64,000 nt of DNA from Candidatus Babeliales bacterium (GTDB taxonomy: Bacteria; Babelota; Babeliae; Babelales; JACPOV01), in contig JBBDJI010000012.1 in NCBI GenBank assembly GCA_040879965.1, positions 1 through 64,000 on the forward strand. Reading direction: 5' to 3'. Positions 18,479-27,143 of the stretch are shown here, piece after piece. The notes beneath the pieces are model-generated. The model had not been told where the DNA came from and did no database searches. It was given only the letters and a program-made list of their open reading frames with translations. A program made the position numbers and the translations under genes. Every line of letters begins with the position of its first letter. Positions within the stretch are counted from its first letter, which is position 1.

Positions 18479-19024
18479 TTATAATGCAGTAGAAAATAAT
18501 TCAATCATGGCTTCATTAAAAGCGGGAATATCATCTGGTTTGCGACTTGTTACGAGATTATCATCAACGACAACTTCTCTATCAACCCATTGTGCACCAG
18601 CATTCATAAGATCGGTACGAATAGAAGGCCAAGAAGTAACCGTCTTTCCTTGTACCGCATTCGCATCAATAAGCGTCCAAGGCCCATGACAAATTGCGGC
18701 AATAGGCTTACCCGCTTTTGCGATTCGAATAATAAAATCTATTGCTTGCGGCACCATGCGCAACTTATCAGGATTCATTACACCACCTGGCAATAATAAA
18801 GTATCGTAATCTTCAGGATTTGCTTTTTCAATTGATAAATCAACGGGATATTCATCAGACCATTGACCATGCTTCCAAGCCTTAACTTTATTTTTTTGCG
18901 GAGAAATTAATATCGTTTGTGCACCAGCCTCATTTAAAGCTTTTCTTGGTTGAACTAATTCCGATTCTTCAAATCCATCAGCAACTAAAATCGCGACTTT
19001 CAGATTTTCTAAGTTCTTTGCCAT
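18479..19024 (-). CDS. DJ-1/PfpI family protein (YhbO-like)
   Basis: 181 residues from the ATG at 19022-19024 (MAKNLENLKVAILVADGFEE), which follows AAGGAGATTGGGTT. An in-frame upstream start at 19078 is not supported. The fold signature is complete: ADGFEESEL with the catalytic-site Glu, LLPGGVMNPDKLR, and the nucleophile elbow AAICHGPWTLI with Cys-His. Family members act as proteases, deglycases or general stress proteins; activity within the family is debated and cannot be read from sequence. Cytoplasmic, no signal peptide. It sits 68 bp downstream of the AAA+ gene on the same strand. Confidence 0.9.
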   Translation of the reverse strand: MAKNLENLKVAILVADGFEESELVQPRKALNEAGAQTILISPQKNKVKAWKHGQWSDEYPVDLSIEKANPEDYDTLLLPGGVMNPDKLRMVPQAIDFIIRIAKAGKPIAAICHGPWTLIDANAVQGKTVTSWPSIRTDLMNAGAQWVDREVVVDDNLVTSRKPDDIPAFNEAMIELFSTAL

Positions 19025-19092
19025 AACCCAATCTCCTTTTTTTGTTTGGTTATAGCATGCGAATAGCTCATAATACAATACAAGAAAAAATC

Positions 19093-20658
19093 TTAAGAAT
19101 TAAAATAAGGATTTCGTCGTAATTGATTTTGATAACCTACTGACCCAAATTCATAGCTTGGTACTTCAGCAAATGATTGTTGATTTCCTGAAAGTTGCTG
19201 TAATGGTTGTGGCCGATTATCAAAGGTTTGATGATATTGAGGAAATCTATTGTTTCTCTTTTCATTATCATTTGATTGTTGTTTTTTTTCTTTAATAAAA
19301 GATGGTAAAATACTATAAATTAAACTTTCATTAAGTCTATACATTGAAAGAGATTTTTGCTTCTCTAATTCTTGTTCTATCTTCTCTTTTAATTCTTCTT
19401 CTGTTTCATTAGTTGTGAAACGTGAAAAATCTATTAATCTTGATAGATTGGGATTATTATTTAGTTTCTCATTTAATAGTTTATCTCTACATTTTTCTAT
19501 TAATACATTACAGTCAGCAGCACTAAAACCTTCAGTTAATGCTACAAGTTTTTCAATATTTAATTTGCCTATATCTAAATCAACTCTTTTGAGTTTTTCT
19601 TCCAAAATTATCCAGCGTTTTTCTGGATCAGGATTATTTATTTTTATTTTTGTATCAAATCTACCCGTACGAATAAATGCATGATCGATTTTATCTTTTT
19701 TATTGGTTGCAATAATCACTGTTGTATTTTTTAATTTCTCTATGCCATCCAGTCTTGTTAACAAAGTATTTAAAGCTTCTTGAGTTCCACCATTTTGTAA
19801 ATGCTCAGCACCATTTCTGTTTTGAGTCAGCACTTCTGCTTCATCAATAAAAATAATTGCATGTTTATATATCTTAGCTTGTTGTTTTGCTTCTTCAAAA
19901 CAGGCATTTATATTCTTTGCGGTCTCACCTACATATTTTGCTACCGTTTTAGCTATGGAAATCTCCACTATAGGAATGTTACATAACTCTGCCAAAATTC
20001 GTATCGATAATGTTTTACCATTTCCTGGAGGGCCATATAACATCATTCCTTTTTCAATGTTTGCACAAACCTGTTCATTTTTTTTTCTAATAATATTGCA
20101 AGCAAAATTTTCAAATTCGGCAGGAATATCTCCATAATAGCCATTACTAGTAAATGCAAAATTAATTAACTTTTGTGTTTTTGAAAAACCGTCTGGCTCC
20201 TTCAAGCTTTTTACGATCTCTTTATAAATTTTAGTTTCTGGCTTAAGTTTAGTAAGTTGAAAATCATCTTTTTTTGAAAAATAACTCTTTATCTGAGAAC
20301 CCGTATTGGCAAAAAGAGAAAATGCTCCTAAACATTGAGCTGCTATCATAATACCTTGATAAGTATAAGAATATATGCTGCTTGGGCTTTCATACATTCC
20401 TTGTACAAAACCGCCGCAAAGCTTTACGATGTCCAATCCTAATTCTTTTCCACCAGGTGTTTGCGTAAAATAGCCAGCTAACAAACCAGCACAGAGTATT
20501 TTTTTATAATTATTTGTGGTCCATCTGCCGGTAGCACATATTTTTTCAGTAACCGTAGTAATTTTTTTTCTCAAATTAAATGGGCTGGCATGAAGATTAG
20601 AGTTAATTGGCAAAACAATTAATATTGATAAAATTATTTTTATTGTATTTATTTTCAA
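19093..20658 (-). CDS. AAA+ ATPase with N-terminal signal/membrane segments
   Basis: 521 residues, TTG start at 20656-20658 preceded by AGAGG, under a consensus promoter at 20708-20735. The N-terminus is a signal-peptide-like segment (IKIILSILIVLPINSNLHA), with two more weakly hydrophobic stretches near residues 55-75 and 100-120. The ATPase module is of the FtsH/BCS1-like classic clade: GPPGNGKT near 209, IIFIDEAEVL near 268, and the second region of homology ending RTGRFD near 328, so it should be active. No protease motif (HExxH) follows. The C-terminal 80 residues are rich in N, Q and P. ATP is absent from the periplasm, so the ATPase domain should face the cytoplasm. Substrate unknown. 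Confidence 0.85.
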   Translation of the reverse strand: MKINTIKIILSILIVLPINSNLHASPFNLRKKITTVTEKICATGRWTTNNYKKILCAGLLAGYFTQTPGGKELGLDIVKLCGGFVQGMYESPSSIYSYTYQGIMIAAQCLGAFSLFANTGSQIKSYFSKKDDFQLTKLKPETKIYKEIVKSLKEPDGFSKTQKLINFAFTSNGYYGDIPAEFENFACNIIRKKNEQVCANIEKGMMLYGPPGNGKTLSIRILAELCNIPIVEISIAKTVAKYVGETAKNINACFEEAKQQAKIYKHAIIFIDEAEVLTQNRNGAEHLQNGGTQEALNTLLTRLDGIEKLKNTTVIIATNKKDKIDHAFIRTGRFDTKIKINNPDPEKRWIILEEKLKRVDLDIGKLNIEKLVALTEGFSAADCNVLIEKCRDKLLNEKLNNNPNLSRLIDFSRFTTNETEEELKEKIEQELEKQKSLSMYRLNESLIYSILPSFIKEKKQQSNDNEKRNNRFPQYHQTFDNRPQPLQQLSGNQQSFAEVPSYEFGSVGYQNQLRRNPYFNS

Positions 20659-20707
20659 GTTAGCAACCTCTATTTATAAAATTCTATTAAGTAAGAGCAA
20701 TACTTTT

Positions 20708-20735
20708 ATTATATTTTTTTTGCCTAATTTGTCAA
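20708..20735 (-). promoter_or_regulatory. Consensus sigma70 promoter for the AAA+ ATPase gene
   Basis: On the minus strand: TTGACA (20730-20735), a 16-bp spacer and TATAAT (20708-20713), both perfect matches. Part of a 316-bp gene-free stretch (20659-20974) that otherwise holds only the divergent promoter at 20904. Confidence 0.8.
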
Positions 20736-20903
20736 TGCTATGCCCATAAAATTTCAATATGAAAATAATATAAAAAAATATAATCTTAACTGAATTTTAC
20801 ATGATCAAATAAATAATAAAAACGCAATCTATTAGGTTTTTATTGCAACAAGAAAACTAAATGCGACAGGGCTTATTAAAAACACCCATGATATAGCCAC
20901 TTA

Positions 20904-20931
20904 TTGCACAAATCGCCAAATGTAGTATAAT
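20904..20931 (+). promoter_or_regulatory. Sigma70-type promoter for the coiled-coil secreted protein
   Basis: TTGCAC (20904-20909), a 16-bp spacer and TATAAT (20926-20931). The predicted transcript begins about 35 bp before the ATG at 20975. Confidence 0.7.
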
Positions 20932-20974
20932 TTCCATATAATTAATTTTCTATATTACTATGGAGGAATTTCCA

Positions 20975-22177
20975 ATGAAAGTTATACGTTATATTGTTTT
21001 ATTAACATTATTATTCCAGAACACACCAAAAACAGAATGCTCTTTTTTAGAATCATTAAGCCAATCAGATAATAGTTATTTTGTGCCTGCACTTGTTGTT
21101 GGCGGTTTAGCTACTGCAGTTGTTGGTGGTGAATTCTTGGCTAAGAGGTATAATAACTCACAAGTTAATGCTGAACTTTCTCAAAAAGTTACCAAACTTA
21201 ACATGGAATCTATACAGTTGCAAACAGCATCAAATATTATTAATAATCCGCAAAATTCAGAAACTGAAATTGCAAAAACATACAATCAGCTAGATTATCG
21301 TAACGCGAAAAACCAATTAGCTGAGTTACCAACTTTCAAAGAACCACAAAAAATAATTGCCCCTAAAATCGAAGTGGTTGAAAAAAAAGGATGGTTTAGC
21401 GGCTTAAGAAGTTTCTTTAAGAATAAACTAACTATTAAAGAAACTGATCCTAGAAAACAAGCACTCTTTGATTTGAAAGATAAGATCAATAATTATAACA
21501 ATGATTTTAATAACAAGATTAAATTAATAAAAGACTATAGCCAAATGGCTCGTTTAAATAATGATTTTTATGGACTTTATTCTAAGCATACAAATTCAGT
21601 GGCTACTTTTGTAAATGAAAATAATAAAGCAAGCAACAATTTAAACTATCCTTTATTATATAATCAACAGCAACAACCACAAAAAGATGAATCTTTAGTA
21701 TTATCAAATGGGGTAACCAATCAATTATTAAATGAATTAGATTGTTGTTACGATACATACCCCTATGTAGAAGGCGCTGAAAAATTTAATAATGAAATTG
21801 ATCGGGTAAATAATGCATTATATGGTAATCCAAGAGTTATTGATCATACCTTTCCAAAAAATCCAGCACAATCAACAATAATTGAGAAAATTAAAGAAGG
21901 CTTAAATTATTTTAATCGAATGCTTCTTGGTTTAAAAAGTAACCATATCTATTCTAAGCAACTGGAAGCATTTGATAAAGAAAAACAAATAAAAGAACAG
22001 CTCGAACTAGAAAAACGTAGAGTACAAGCAGAAGAAGAAAAAGTACGTTTAGAACGAAAAATAGCAGAGTCGCAAATAAAAAAAGACCGAGAAGAAAGAT
22101 TGCTAGCAGAAAGTAAGAATGAAGCATTAAGAGAAAAACATGGCCTTGGAATTCAATGGTCTGGTTTTTTTAGCTAA
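20975..22177 (+). CDS. Secreted/membrane-anchored coiled-coil protein, unknown
   Basis: 400 residues from the ATG at 20975, which follows GGAGGAATTTCCA. Signal peptide (MKVIRYIVLLTLLFQNTPKTEC-like), then a second hydrophobic helix (FVPALVVGGLATAVVGGEFLA), so the protein is probably anchored in the inner membrane. A polar, Asn-rich middle (residues about 80-330) contains WFSGLRSFFKNKL. The C-terminal 70 residues form a charged coiled coil (KEKQIKEQLELEKRRVQAEE). No family recognised. It has its own promoter and terminator. The layout (signal, helix, long coiled coil) is shared with the gene at 63171, though the sequences are not obviously related. Confidence 0.85.
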   Translation: MKVIRYIVLLTLLFQNTPKTECSFLESLSQSDNSYFVPALVVGGLATAVVGGEFLAKRYNNSQVNAELSQKVTKLNMESIQLQTASNIINNPQNSETEIAKTYNQLDYRNAKNQLAELPTFKEPQKIIAPKIEVVEKKGWFSGLRSFFKNKLTIKETDPRKQALFDLKDKINNYNNDFNNKIKLIKDYSQMARLNNDFYGLYSKHTNSVATFVNENNKASNNLNYPLLYNQQQQPQKDESLVLSNGVTNQLLNELDCCYDTYPYVEGAEKFNNEIDRVNNALYGNPRVIDHTFPKNPAQSTIIEKIKEGLNYFNRMLLGLKSNHIYSKQLEAFDKEKQIKEQLELEKRRVQAEEEKVRLERKIAESQIKKDREERLLAESKNEALREKHGLGIQWSGFFS

Positions 22178-22187
22178 CATAAAATGA

Positions 22188-22218
22188 GGGAGGCTTTAAA
22201 AGCCTCCCTTTAAATTTT
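22188..22218 (+). terminator. Rho-independent terminator
   Basis: GGGAGGCTTT and its complement AAAGCCTCCC (22188-22208), with a very tight loop and TTTAAATTTT following. Confidence 0.8.
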
Positions 22219-22242
22219 AAAACTCACTACAACAAAAGCAGC

Positions 22243-22674
22243 TTAATAATAATATTTTATCGGCCCCGCGCCAGAACGTTTATCCCAATAATGCATTTTA
22301 TATTCCATGCCTGAAGAATTTTCTGGATTACCTTCAATTACATATAAACTACCAGTATCGCTTAATGGATCTAACTTAATCCACCAACTACGGGTTGTAA
22401 TGCCTTCTAGATCTATACCAATTTTTGGATAGCGCATTGCTTCTTGTTGAGAAACTATTTTATGTTCACCTGGCATTATTTTAACTGTTTTAATAGGGCT
22501 ATCAATTTCTTGCGCAAATTTTAGAATAACAGCATTTGTTGGATCATCATTATAAAAAATATGTGCGGTATCGGTGTTTGCTTTAGAAATTATCTCTTTT
22601 ACACCGCGTTCATCAATTGCCATTAAACTGCATAGACTAAATATTAATAATAAAATACTCAAAAATTTTTTCAT
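22243..22674 (-). CDS. Small secreted protein, unknown
   Basis: 143 residues with a signal peptide (MKKFLSILLLIFSLCSLMA, then I-D-E). The mature part is about 125 residues, mixed alpha/beta by eye, with two Trp-rich spots (TTRSWWIKLDP and MHYWDKR) and a Tyr-rich end. No family recognised and no catalytic motif seen. It lies 21 bp downstream of the DUF6496-type gene on the same strand. Confidence 0.8.
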   Translation of the reverse strand: MKKFLSILLLIFSLCSLMAIDERGVKEIISKANTDTAHIFYNDDPTNAVILKFAQEIDSPIKTVKIMPGEHKIVSQQEAMRYPKIGIDLEGITTRSWWIKLDPLSDTGSLYVIEGNPENSSGMEYKMHYWDKRSGAGPIKYYY

Positions 22675-22695
22675 AGTTTACAACCTCACACTAAT

Positions 22696-22893
22696 CTATT
22701 TTTTCTTTGATGGAACTTTCGCTCCCTCTTTTCGGGCTTCGGAAAGGCCAATGGCAATTGCTTGTTTTCTACTTTTAACCTGTTCTCCACTTTTGCCACT
22801 TTCTAATTCACCTTTTTTATATTTTCGCATGGCTTTTTCAACACTTTCTTCTGCTTTTTTTCCATATTTTTTATTATTCTTTTTTTTAGCCAT
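22696..22893 (-). CDS. Small basic DUF6496-like protein
   Basis: 65 residues, highly basic. The block KAMRKYKKGELESGKSGEQV followed by SRKQAIAIGLSEARKEGAKVP matches from memory the DUF6496 family of small bacterial proteins of unknown function, often found with stress-related genes. No signal peptide, probably cytoplasmic and possibly nucleic-acid binding. It starts 27 bp after the terminator of the upstream small gene, so it is transcribed separately from it. Confidence 0.85.
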   Translation of the reverse strand: MAKKKNNKKYGKKAEESVEKAMRKYKKGELESGKSGEQVKSRKQAIAIGLSEARKEGAKVPSKKK

Positions 22894-22920
22894 TTTTATC
22901 CTTCCAAGTGTTTAAAGATT

Positions 22921-22950
22921 AAAAAAAGGGAGTGCCTATAAGACACTCCC
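22921..22950 (-). terminator. Rho-independent terminator of the KGQ-rich small gene
   Basis: Minus-strand stem GGGAGTG/CACTCCC (22928-22934 and 22944-22950) followed by seven U residues (A run at 22921-22927). Confidence 0.85.
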
Positions 22951-22971
22951 TATAAATTTCAAAAAAAGAGG

Positions 22972-23151
22972 TTACTCGTCATTACCTTCTTCGGCTTTAC
23001 CTTTACCTTCTTTTTTTTGCTGACCAGCTTGGCCTTGCTGAGTTTGACCCCATTTTTGACCTTGTTGCTGTTGTTGACCTTTACCGGCTTCTTTTTGGAA
23101 ACCTTGCTTTTTTTCTTGGCCTTGTTGTTGACCTTTTTTGAATTCAGCCAT
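22972..23151 (-). CDS. 59-residue Lys-Gly-Gln-rich protein
   Basis: Short gene found by reading the minus strand: ATG at 23149-23151 with AAGGAG six bases upstream, TAA at 22972-22974, and a strong terminator 22 bases on. The product (MAEFKKGQQQGQEKKQGFQK...) is built from loose repeats of G-Q-Q and K-G, with an acidic end (KAEEGNDE). No hydrophobic core, so it is likely disordered. The composition recalls small stress or desiccation proteins and the KGG-type repeats, but no family can be named. The tight binding site, ORF and terminator make it a real and probably well-expressed gene. Confidence 0.75.
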   Translation of the reverse strand: MAEFKKGQQQGQEKKQGFQKEAGKGQQQQQGQKWGQTQQGQAGQQKKEGKGKAEEGNDE

Positions 23152-23297
23152 GGTTTTCTCCTTTTTTAATTAAAAAGTGATTCTTCTTTAACACTAATAG
23201 TAACTTATTTTCATATAAGAAAACAATAATTATCATTGTTTTTCACGCAATAATATGGCTATTATAAAACTATAGACAAAGAATAAAGGGATTAATT

Positions 23298-23588
23298 ATG
23301 AAAAAATATGTATTATTTTTACTTGTTTTTAGCAGTTTTTTGTTTATAAATGCACAAAATGACTTTGTATTAGAAGAAGAGGAGCAAACGTATCAAATAG
23401 CAGTGCCTTGCCAATGTTATTGCTCAGATGTATGTGGGCCAAGAGATGTAAAACTAACCGACACTCCATTCATAAATGAAGAAACTGGTGTTTGCTTTTG
23501 TGCGCCAAGAGATCAAGCTAATTATTATCGCAATGGCTGTCATTTAAAATTAAATAAAGATTTTGAAAACAGCTGCTGCTCAAAATAG
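23298..23588 (+). CDS. Small secreted cysteine-rich protein
   Basis: 96 residues with a signal peptide (MKKYVLFLLVFSSFLFINA). The mature part of about 77 residues carries nine cysteines in the pattern CQCYC-x3-C, then CFC, then a single C and a final CC, and an acidic N-terminal patch (EEEEQ). This suggests a disulphide-stabilised or metal-binding exported peptide. No known family recognised. It is convergent with the DUF1328-like gene, with a 1-bp gap. A weak promoter (TTGTTT, 18 bp, TATTAT) lies about 30-60 bp upstream. Confidence 0.8.
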   Translation: MKKYVLFLLVFSSFLFINAQNDFVLEEEEQTYQIAVPCQCYCSDVCGPRDVKLTDTPFINEETGVCFCAPRDQANYYRNGCHLKLNKDFENSCCSK

Positions 23589-23589
23589 C

Positions 23590-23772
23590 TTAGGGATGAT
23601 GGGGCGGTGTAAAAAAGAAATGTCTTACTACTGAAATAACCAAGGAAATAACAAAAATAAAAAATAAAATTTGTAAAACTAATATAATACCGGCCCCTGC
23701 TATAAAACCGCCAAATCCCAGAATACCCGTTATTAAAGCAAGTATCAGAAAAGCCAAAATAATATTCAACAT
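23590..23772 (-). CDS. DUF1328-like small membrane protein (YtjA type)
   Basis: 60 residues, two membrane helices (MLNIILAFLILALITGILGF and a second ending FVISLVISVV). The start, with I-L-G-F-G-G-x-A-G-A-G in the first loop, is the hallmark of the DUF1328/YtjA family of tiny inner-membrane proteins. Function unknown; some relatives respond to envelope stress. C-terminal tail FFFTPPHHP is specific to this copy. Monocistronic. Confidence 0.85.
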   Translation of the reverse strand: MLNIILAFLILALITGILGFGGFIAGAGIILVLQILFFIFVISLVISVVRHFFFTPPHHP

Positions 23773-23855
23773 ATACTTTTCTCCGATTTAATATTAATAC
23801 TCATACATTAGATTTATTTGGAATATAGCGATTGAGTTATCTATTTTGCAATAAT

Positions 23856-24458
23856 TTAAATTTTTTGAGAAAAAAAGTTTTTTAAACAATTATGTAATGG
23901 CCAAAAAATTAACAACGGCACACTGATCATCAGAATGGCAAGCCATGCTAATGATGGCATCCATTGCCAATTATCTATTTCTGGCATAAAAACCCAATTT
24001 ATATTTTTATGAGAATTGCTAAATAAATATGTTAAAAGCAATACAATCCAAAATAAAATAGTTGAAAATACTAGAGATTGTTTATGGTAACCCCATTTTA
24101 AAAGATACCAAATCCAGAGTATTGGCATCACAAGATGAAATAAAGAAAGAATTTTTAAAAATAATGGCAAAGCCGGATCAAACATATAATGAGCAATGCC
24201 AAAAATACTATATCCAGTTAATAGTTGTAAAAAAAAATCAACATTCCATGTTATCTCTACCGGCATAACAGCAAGAACCGCAATGCTTATTAATAAAGAA
24301 GATTCAAACCAAAGTGCAAATAGGGTTATGAATAAGCCAATATCAGATAGCCACAAAAAATTCTGTAATCCATAATACTGCCAATAAACGGGAACCAAGA
24401 TCATCATGAAAAAAGTAAATAAAATTTTAATAATACTTGAAGCTTTGGTTTGATCCAT
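23856..24458 (-). CDS. Integral membrane protein with about six helices, unknown
   Basis: 200 residues, almost entirely hydrophobic: IKILFTFFMMILVPVYWQYY, LSDIGLFITLFALWFESSLL, then ISIAVLAVMPVEITWNVDFF and further helices to SLAWLAILMISVPLLIFWPL. Several Trp-Asp and Trp-Asn pairs sit at loop edges (EITWNVDF, NINWVFMPEIDNW). Homologues exist in many bacteria as uncharacterised membrane proteins, as far as I recall. It lies 42 bp downstream of the P-type ATPase gene in the same direction, so the two may be cotranscribed. Confidence 0.75.
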   Translation of the reverse strand: MDQTKASSIIKILFTFFMMILVPVYWQYYGLQNFLWLSDIGLFITLFALWFESSLLISIAVLAVMPVEITWNVDFFLQLLTGYSIFGIAHYMFDPALPLFLKILSLFHLVMPILWIWYLLKWGYHKQSLVFSTILFWIVLLLTYLFSNSHKNINWVFMPEIDNWQWMPSLAWLAILMISVPLLIFWPLHNCLKNFFSQKI

Positions 24459-24500
24459 TATATAGCTCTTTGATATTTTATAAGTTATACATTTTCCTAT

Positions 24501-27017
24501 TCATAAACCCTTCTTAATCTCAATCCAAAAAGTTGTAACAATAATTATTATTACTATTTCTATCCATAAAGATAATGGTAACCATGTTGTATGTAAGTAT
24601 GGATAAAAATATGGCACTGATGTTATAAAAATTGAAAATGCAATCATGCTACCACACCATAATAAGCCAAAATAATCAGTAAAGAACTCTTTCCCGATGA
24701 GAGGCTTTTTTCTTTGCTTCAAATTCAGTGCTAACAAAATATGCCCTATCAACCAAGCAACAAATGCAGCCGTTTGTGCGGTAATTAAGCTATAAAATAA
24801 ATAAAAATGTATATAAATAAATAGAATACCAATCGCTAGAGCGATTCCATCTTTCATAATATTGAGCACGAGGGGTAACCCAAGAAAATCTTTTATTTTT
24901 TGCATAGGTTTTTGCATAATATCAGGCTCTGCTGGCTGCGTGACAAAAATAGTTGAGGAAGCTAAATCCATTAAAAGTTCAATCAATATAATCTGAATAG
25001 GAACGAAAGGAAATGGGATACCAAATATAAGCGGCACAATAAAGATAAAAAGCAATATACTTTTTGCGGATAAATAATAAGAAAGTCCTTTTTTAAAATT
25101 ATCAAGAGCTCTTCTACCAATTGCAACAGCATCGGGAATATGAATATAATTATCATCAGTTAAAACAAGGTCCGAAACTTCTTTTGCAAGATCAGTACCA
25201 ATCTGCCCCATTGCAATGCCAACTTGTGCAGTTTTTAATGCCGGCGTATCGTTAACGCCATCGCCAATAACTGCAACAATTTCTTCATGCTTTTGCAATA
25301 TTTTGACTAAACGGACTTTTTGTGAAGGCGTCATACGCGCAAAAATGCGTGATCGATTTGCTTGCTGTGTCAGCTCCTTATCATTCATTTTTTCAAGTTG
25401 ATTGCCACTAATAACTTCACCTGATATACCAATTTCGCGTGCTATGTTTTGAGCAGTTGCTGCATGATCTCCAGTAACAATAAATGTAATCACTCCCGCT
25501 TGTGTTAAAGTATTAATTGCTTCTTTTACACCAGGTCTTACCGGGTCATGCAATATCGCTAAAGCCAAAAATTGCACTTCATGAAGCTTTGTTATATTTT
25601 TTTCTGTTGATTTTAAAAAAGCATATGCTACTACTCTTTTACCTAAACTTGCTTCTTGTGTTACAAGTTTTTCAAATTTTTGTTTTTGTTCAGCAGACAA
25701 GGTTGAGCTATTAATTAAGACTTCTGGGCTTCCAGCAATTGCATGTATTGTTTGTTCATTATATTGATATATTAAATCACGCCACGGTTTTTTATCTGAA
25801 AATCCAATAAAATTTATTTGATTATACTCTTTTTTTATAGATGAAAATGATTTTAATATTTCAATTACCGCCTTATCAGTTGGATCATTGGAATATTCAG
25901 GAATCGCCAATGCTATTTTTTCTTGTAAATCTGCGGGCAATTGTTTCGTTTCATTTTCATCAGCAAGAATAAATTTTTCTACTGACATTTTATTTTCAGT
26001 AATAGTTCCTGTTTTATCGCTTATTACCATCGTAATTTGTCCAATAATTTCAACCCCACGCAAACGCTTTACAATAACTTGTTTTTTTGCCAACGTAAAT
26101 GCTGCAAATGCCAAAGCCATTGTTATAATAATAGGCGGTTGGCCAGGAACCATTAAAAAAGTAAGCGCTAACCAAGTAATAACCATTGCATGAAAATCAA
26201 ACCCTCTTAAAAATCCAATAGTCGGTATTAATACACTTATAAAAAGTGCAAAAATCGCTAAAATTTTTGCTAATTTGGTCATTGATTCTTGCAACAATGT
26301 TTTTTCTTTTTGTGCTTGTTGTACCTCGCGCGCAATTTTTCCAAATTCACTCTTTTGGCCAACTGCCATTACAATTGCTTTTGCTTGGCCATGCAATACC
26401 GTAGTGCCAGAAAAAACACAATTAATACGATCAGCTAAAGAGATATCTGGATCAAGTTTAATTTCAGCATTTTTTTCAACAGGAAGAGATTCTCCGGTCA
26501 ATGAAGCTTCATTAACAATAAGGCCATATGCCTCCAAAAGTCGTGCATCGGCTGGAATAAGAGATCCTTCAATTAAAATTAAAATATCGCCTACTACTAC
26601 CTGCTCCATTTTTATTTGATGTTCTTTTCCATCACGTAGAACAGCTGTAGTTGGTGAAGTAAGTTCTTGAAGCTGTTTCATAATACGATCTGCGCGAAAT
26701 TTATTAATTAATTCAACTACTATATAAGCGATAACAATAAATATCATGGTAATCGCTTCACCATACTTACCAAAAAATAAAGAGAGGGCTGCTATACTTA
26801 AGAGCAAAATCATCATTGGTTCTTTAATACCCTCGATAATTAATGATGCAATTGTCTTTTTTTCATACTCAGCAAAAGTATTGATCCCCCATTTCAATCG
26901 ATTTTCTGCTATTTGTTTATTAGTTAAACCAATAGCAGGATCAACTGATAACGTATCAAGAAGCTTTTCTTTAGGAATGCTCCACCATGATAATTCTTGG
27001 ATATTTAAATTTTTCAT
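24501..27017 (-). CDS. P-type cation-transporting ATPase
   Basis: 838 residues, complete. Actuator domain with LTGESLPVEK near residue 174, phosphorylation site DKTGTITENKMS near 333, nucleotide-binding domain, hinge GDGVNDTPALK near 584, and about ten membrane segments in the P2-type layout with the cation-ATPase N-terminal domain in front. The ion is uncertain. In helix M4, where Ca2+ pumps have PEGLP and H+ pumps have PxALP, this protein reads VPGQPP, so the usual liganding Glu is missing. It may move a different cation (Mg2+, H+ or Mn2+ are possibilities) or have altered selectivity. Followed by a small membrane-protein gene. Confidence 0.9.
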   Translation of the reverse strand: MKNLNIQELSWWSIPKEKLLDTLSVDPAIGLTNKQIAENRLKWGINTFAEYEKKTIASLIIEGIKEPMMILLLSIAALSLFFGKYGEAITMIFIVIAYIVVELINKFRADRIMKQLQELTSPTTAVLRDGKEHQIKMEQVVVGDILILIEGSLIPADARLLEAYGLIVNEASLTGESLPVEKNAEIKLDPDISLADRINCVFSGTTVLHGQAKAIVMAVGQKSEFGKIAREVQQAQKEKTLLQESMTKLAKILAIFALFISVLIPTIGFLRGFDFHAMVITWLALTFLMVPGQPPIIITMALAFAAFTLAKKQVIVKRLRGVEIIGQITMVISDKTGTITENKMSVEKFILADENETKQLPADLQEKIALAIPEYSNDPTDKAVIEILKSFSSIKKEYNQINFIGFSDKKPWRDLIYQYNEQTIHAIAGSPEVLINSSTLSAEQKQKFEKLVTQEASLGKRVVAYAFLKSTEKNITKLHEVQFLALAILHDPVRPGVKEAINTLTQAGVITFIVTGDHAATAQNIAREIGISGEVISGNQLEKMNDKELTQQANRSRIFARMTPSQKVRLVKILQKHEEIVAVIGDGVNDTPALKTAQVGIAMGQIGTDLAKEVSDLVLTDDNYIHIPDAVAIGRRALDNFKKGLSYYLSAKSILLFIFIVPLIFGIPFPFVPIQIILIELLMDLASSTIFVTQPAEPDIMQKPMQKIKDFLGLPLVLNIMKDGIALAIGILFIYIHFYLFYSLITAQTAAFVAWLIGHILLALNLKQRKKPLIGKEFFTDYFGLLWCGSMIAFSIFITSVPYFYPYLHTTWLPLSLWIEIVIIIIVTTFWIEIKKGL

Positions 27018-27143
27018 AAATTAATCTTTCTTTATTACATAACAATATTAATTATATTTAGGCTTTTATAACAATAATATTGATAGAATCATTAATTTAG
27101 CCGTACGCTAATAAATAGGGATATTTTAAAAAAGGGGTTTTTT

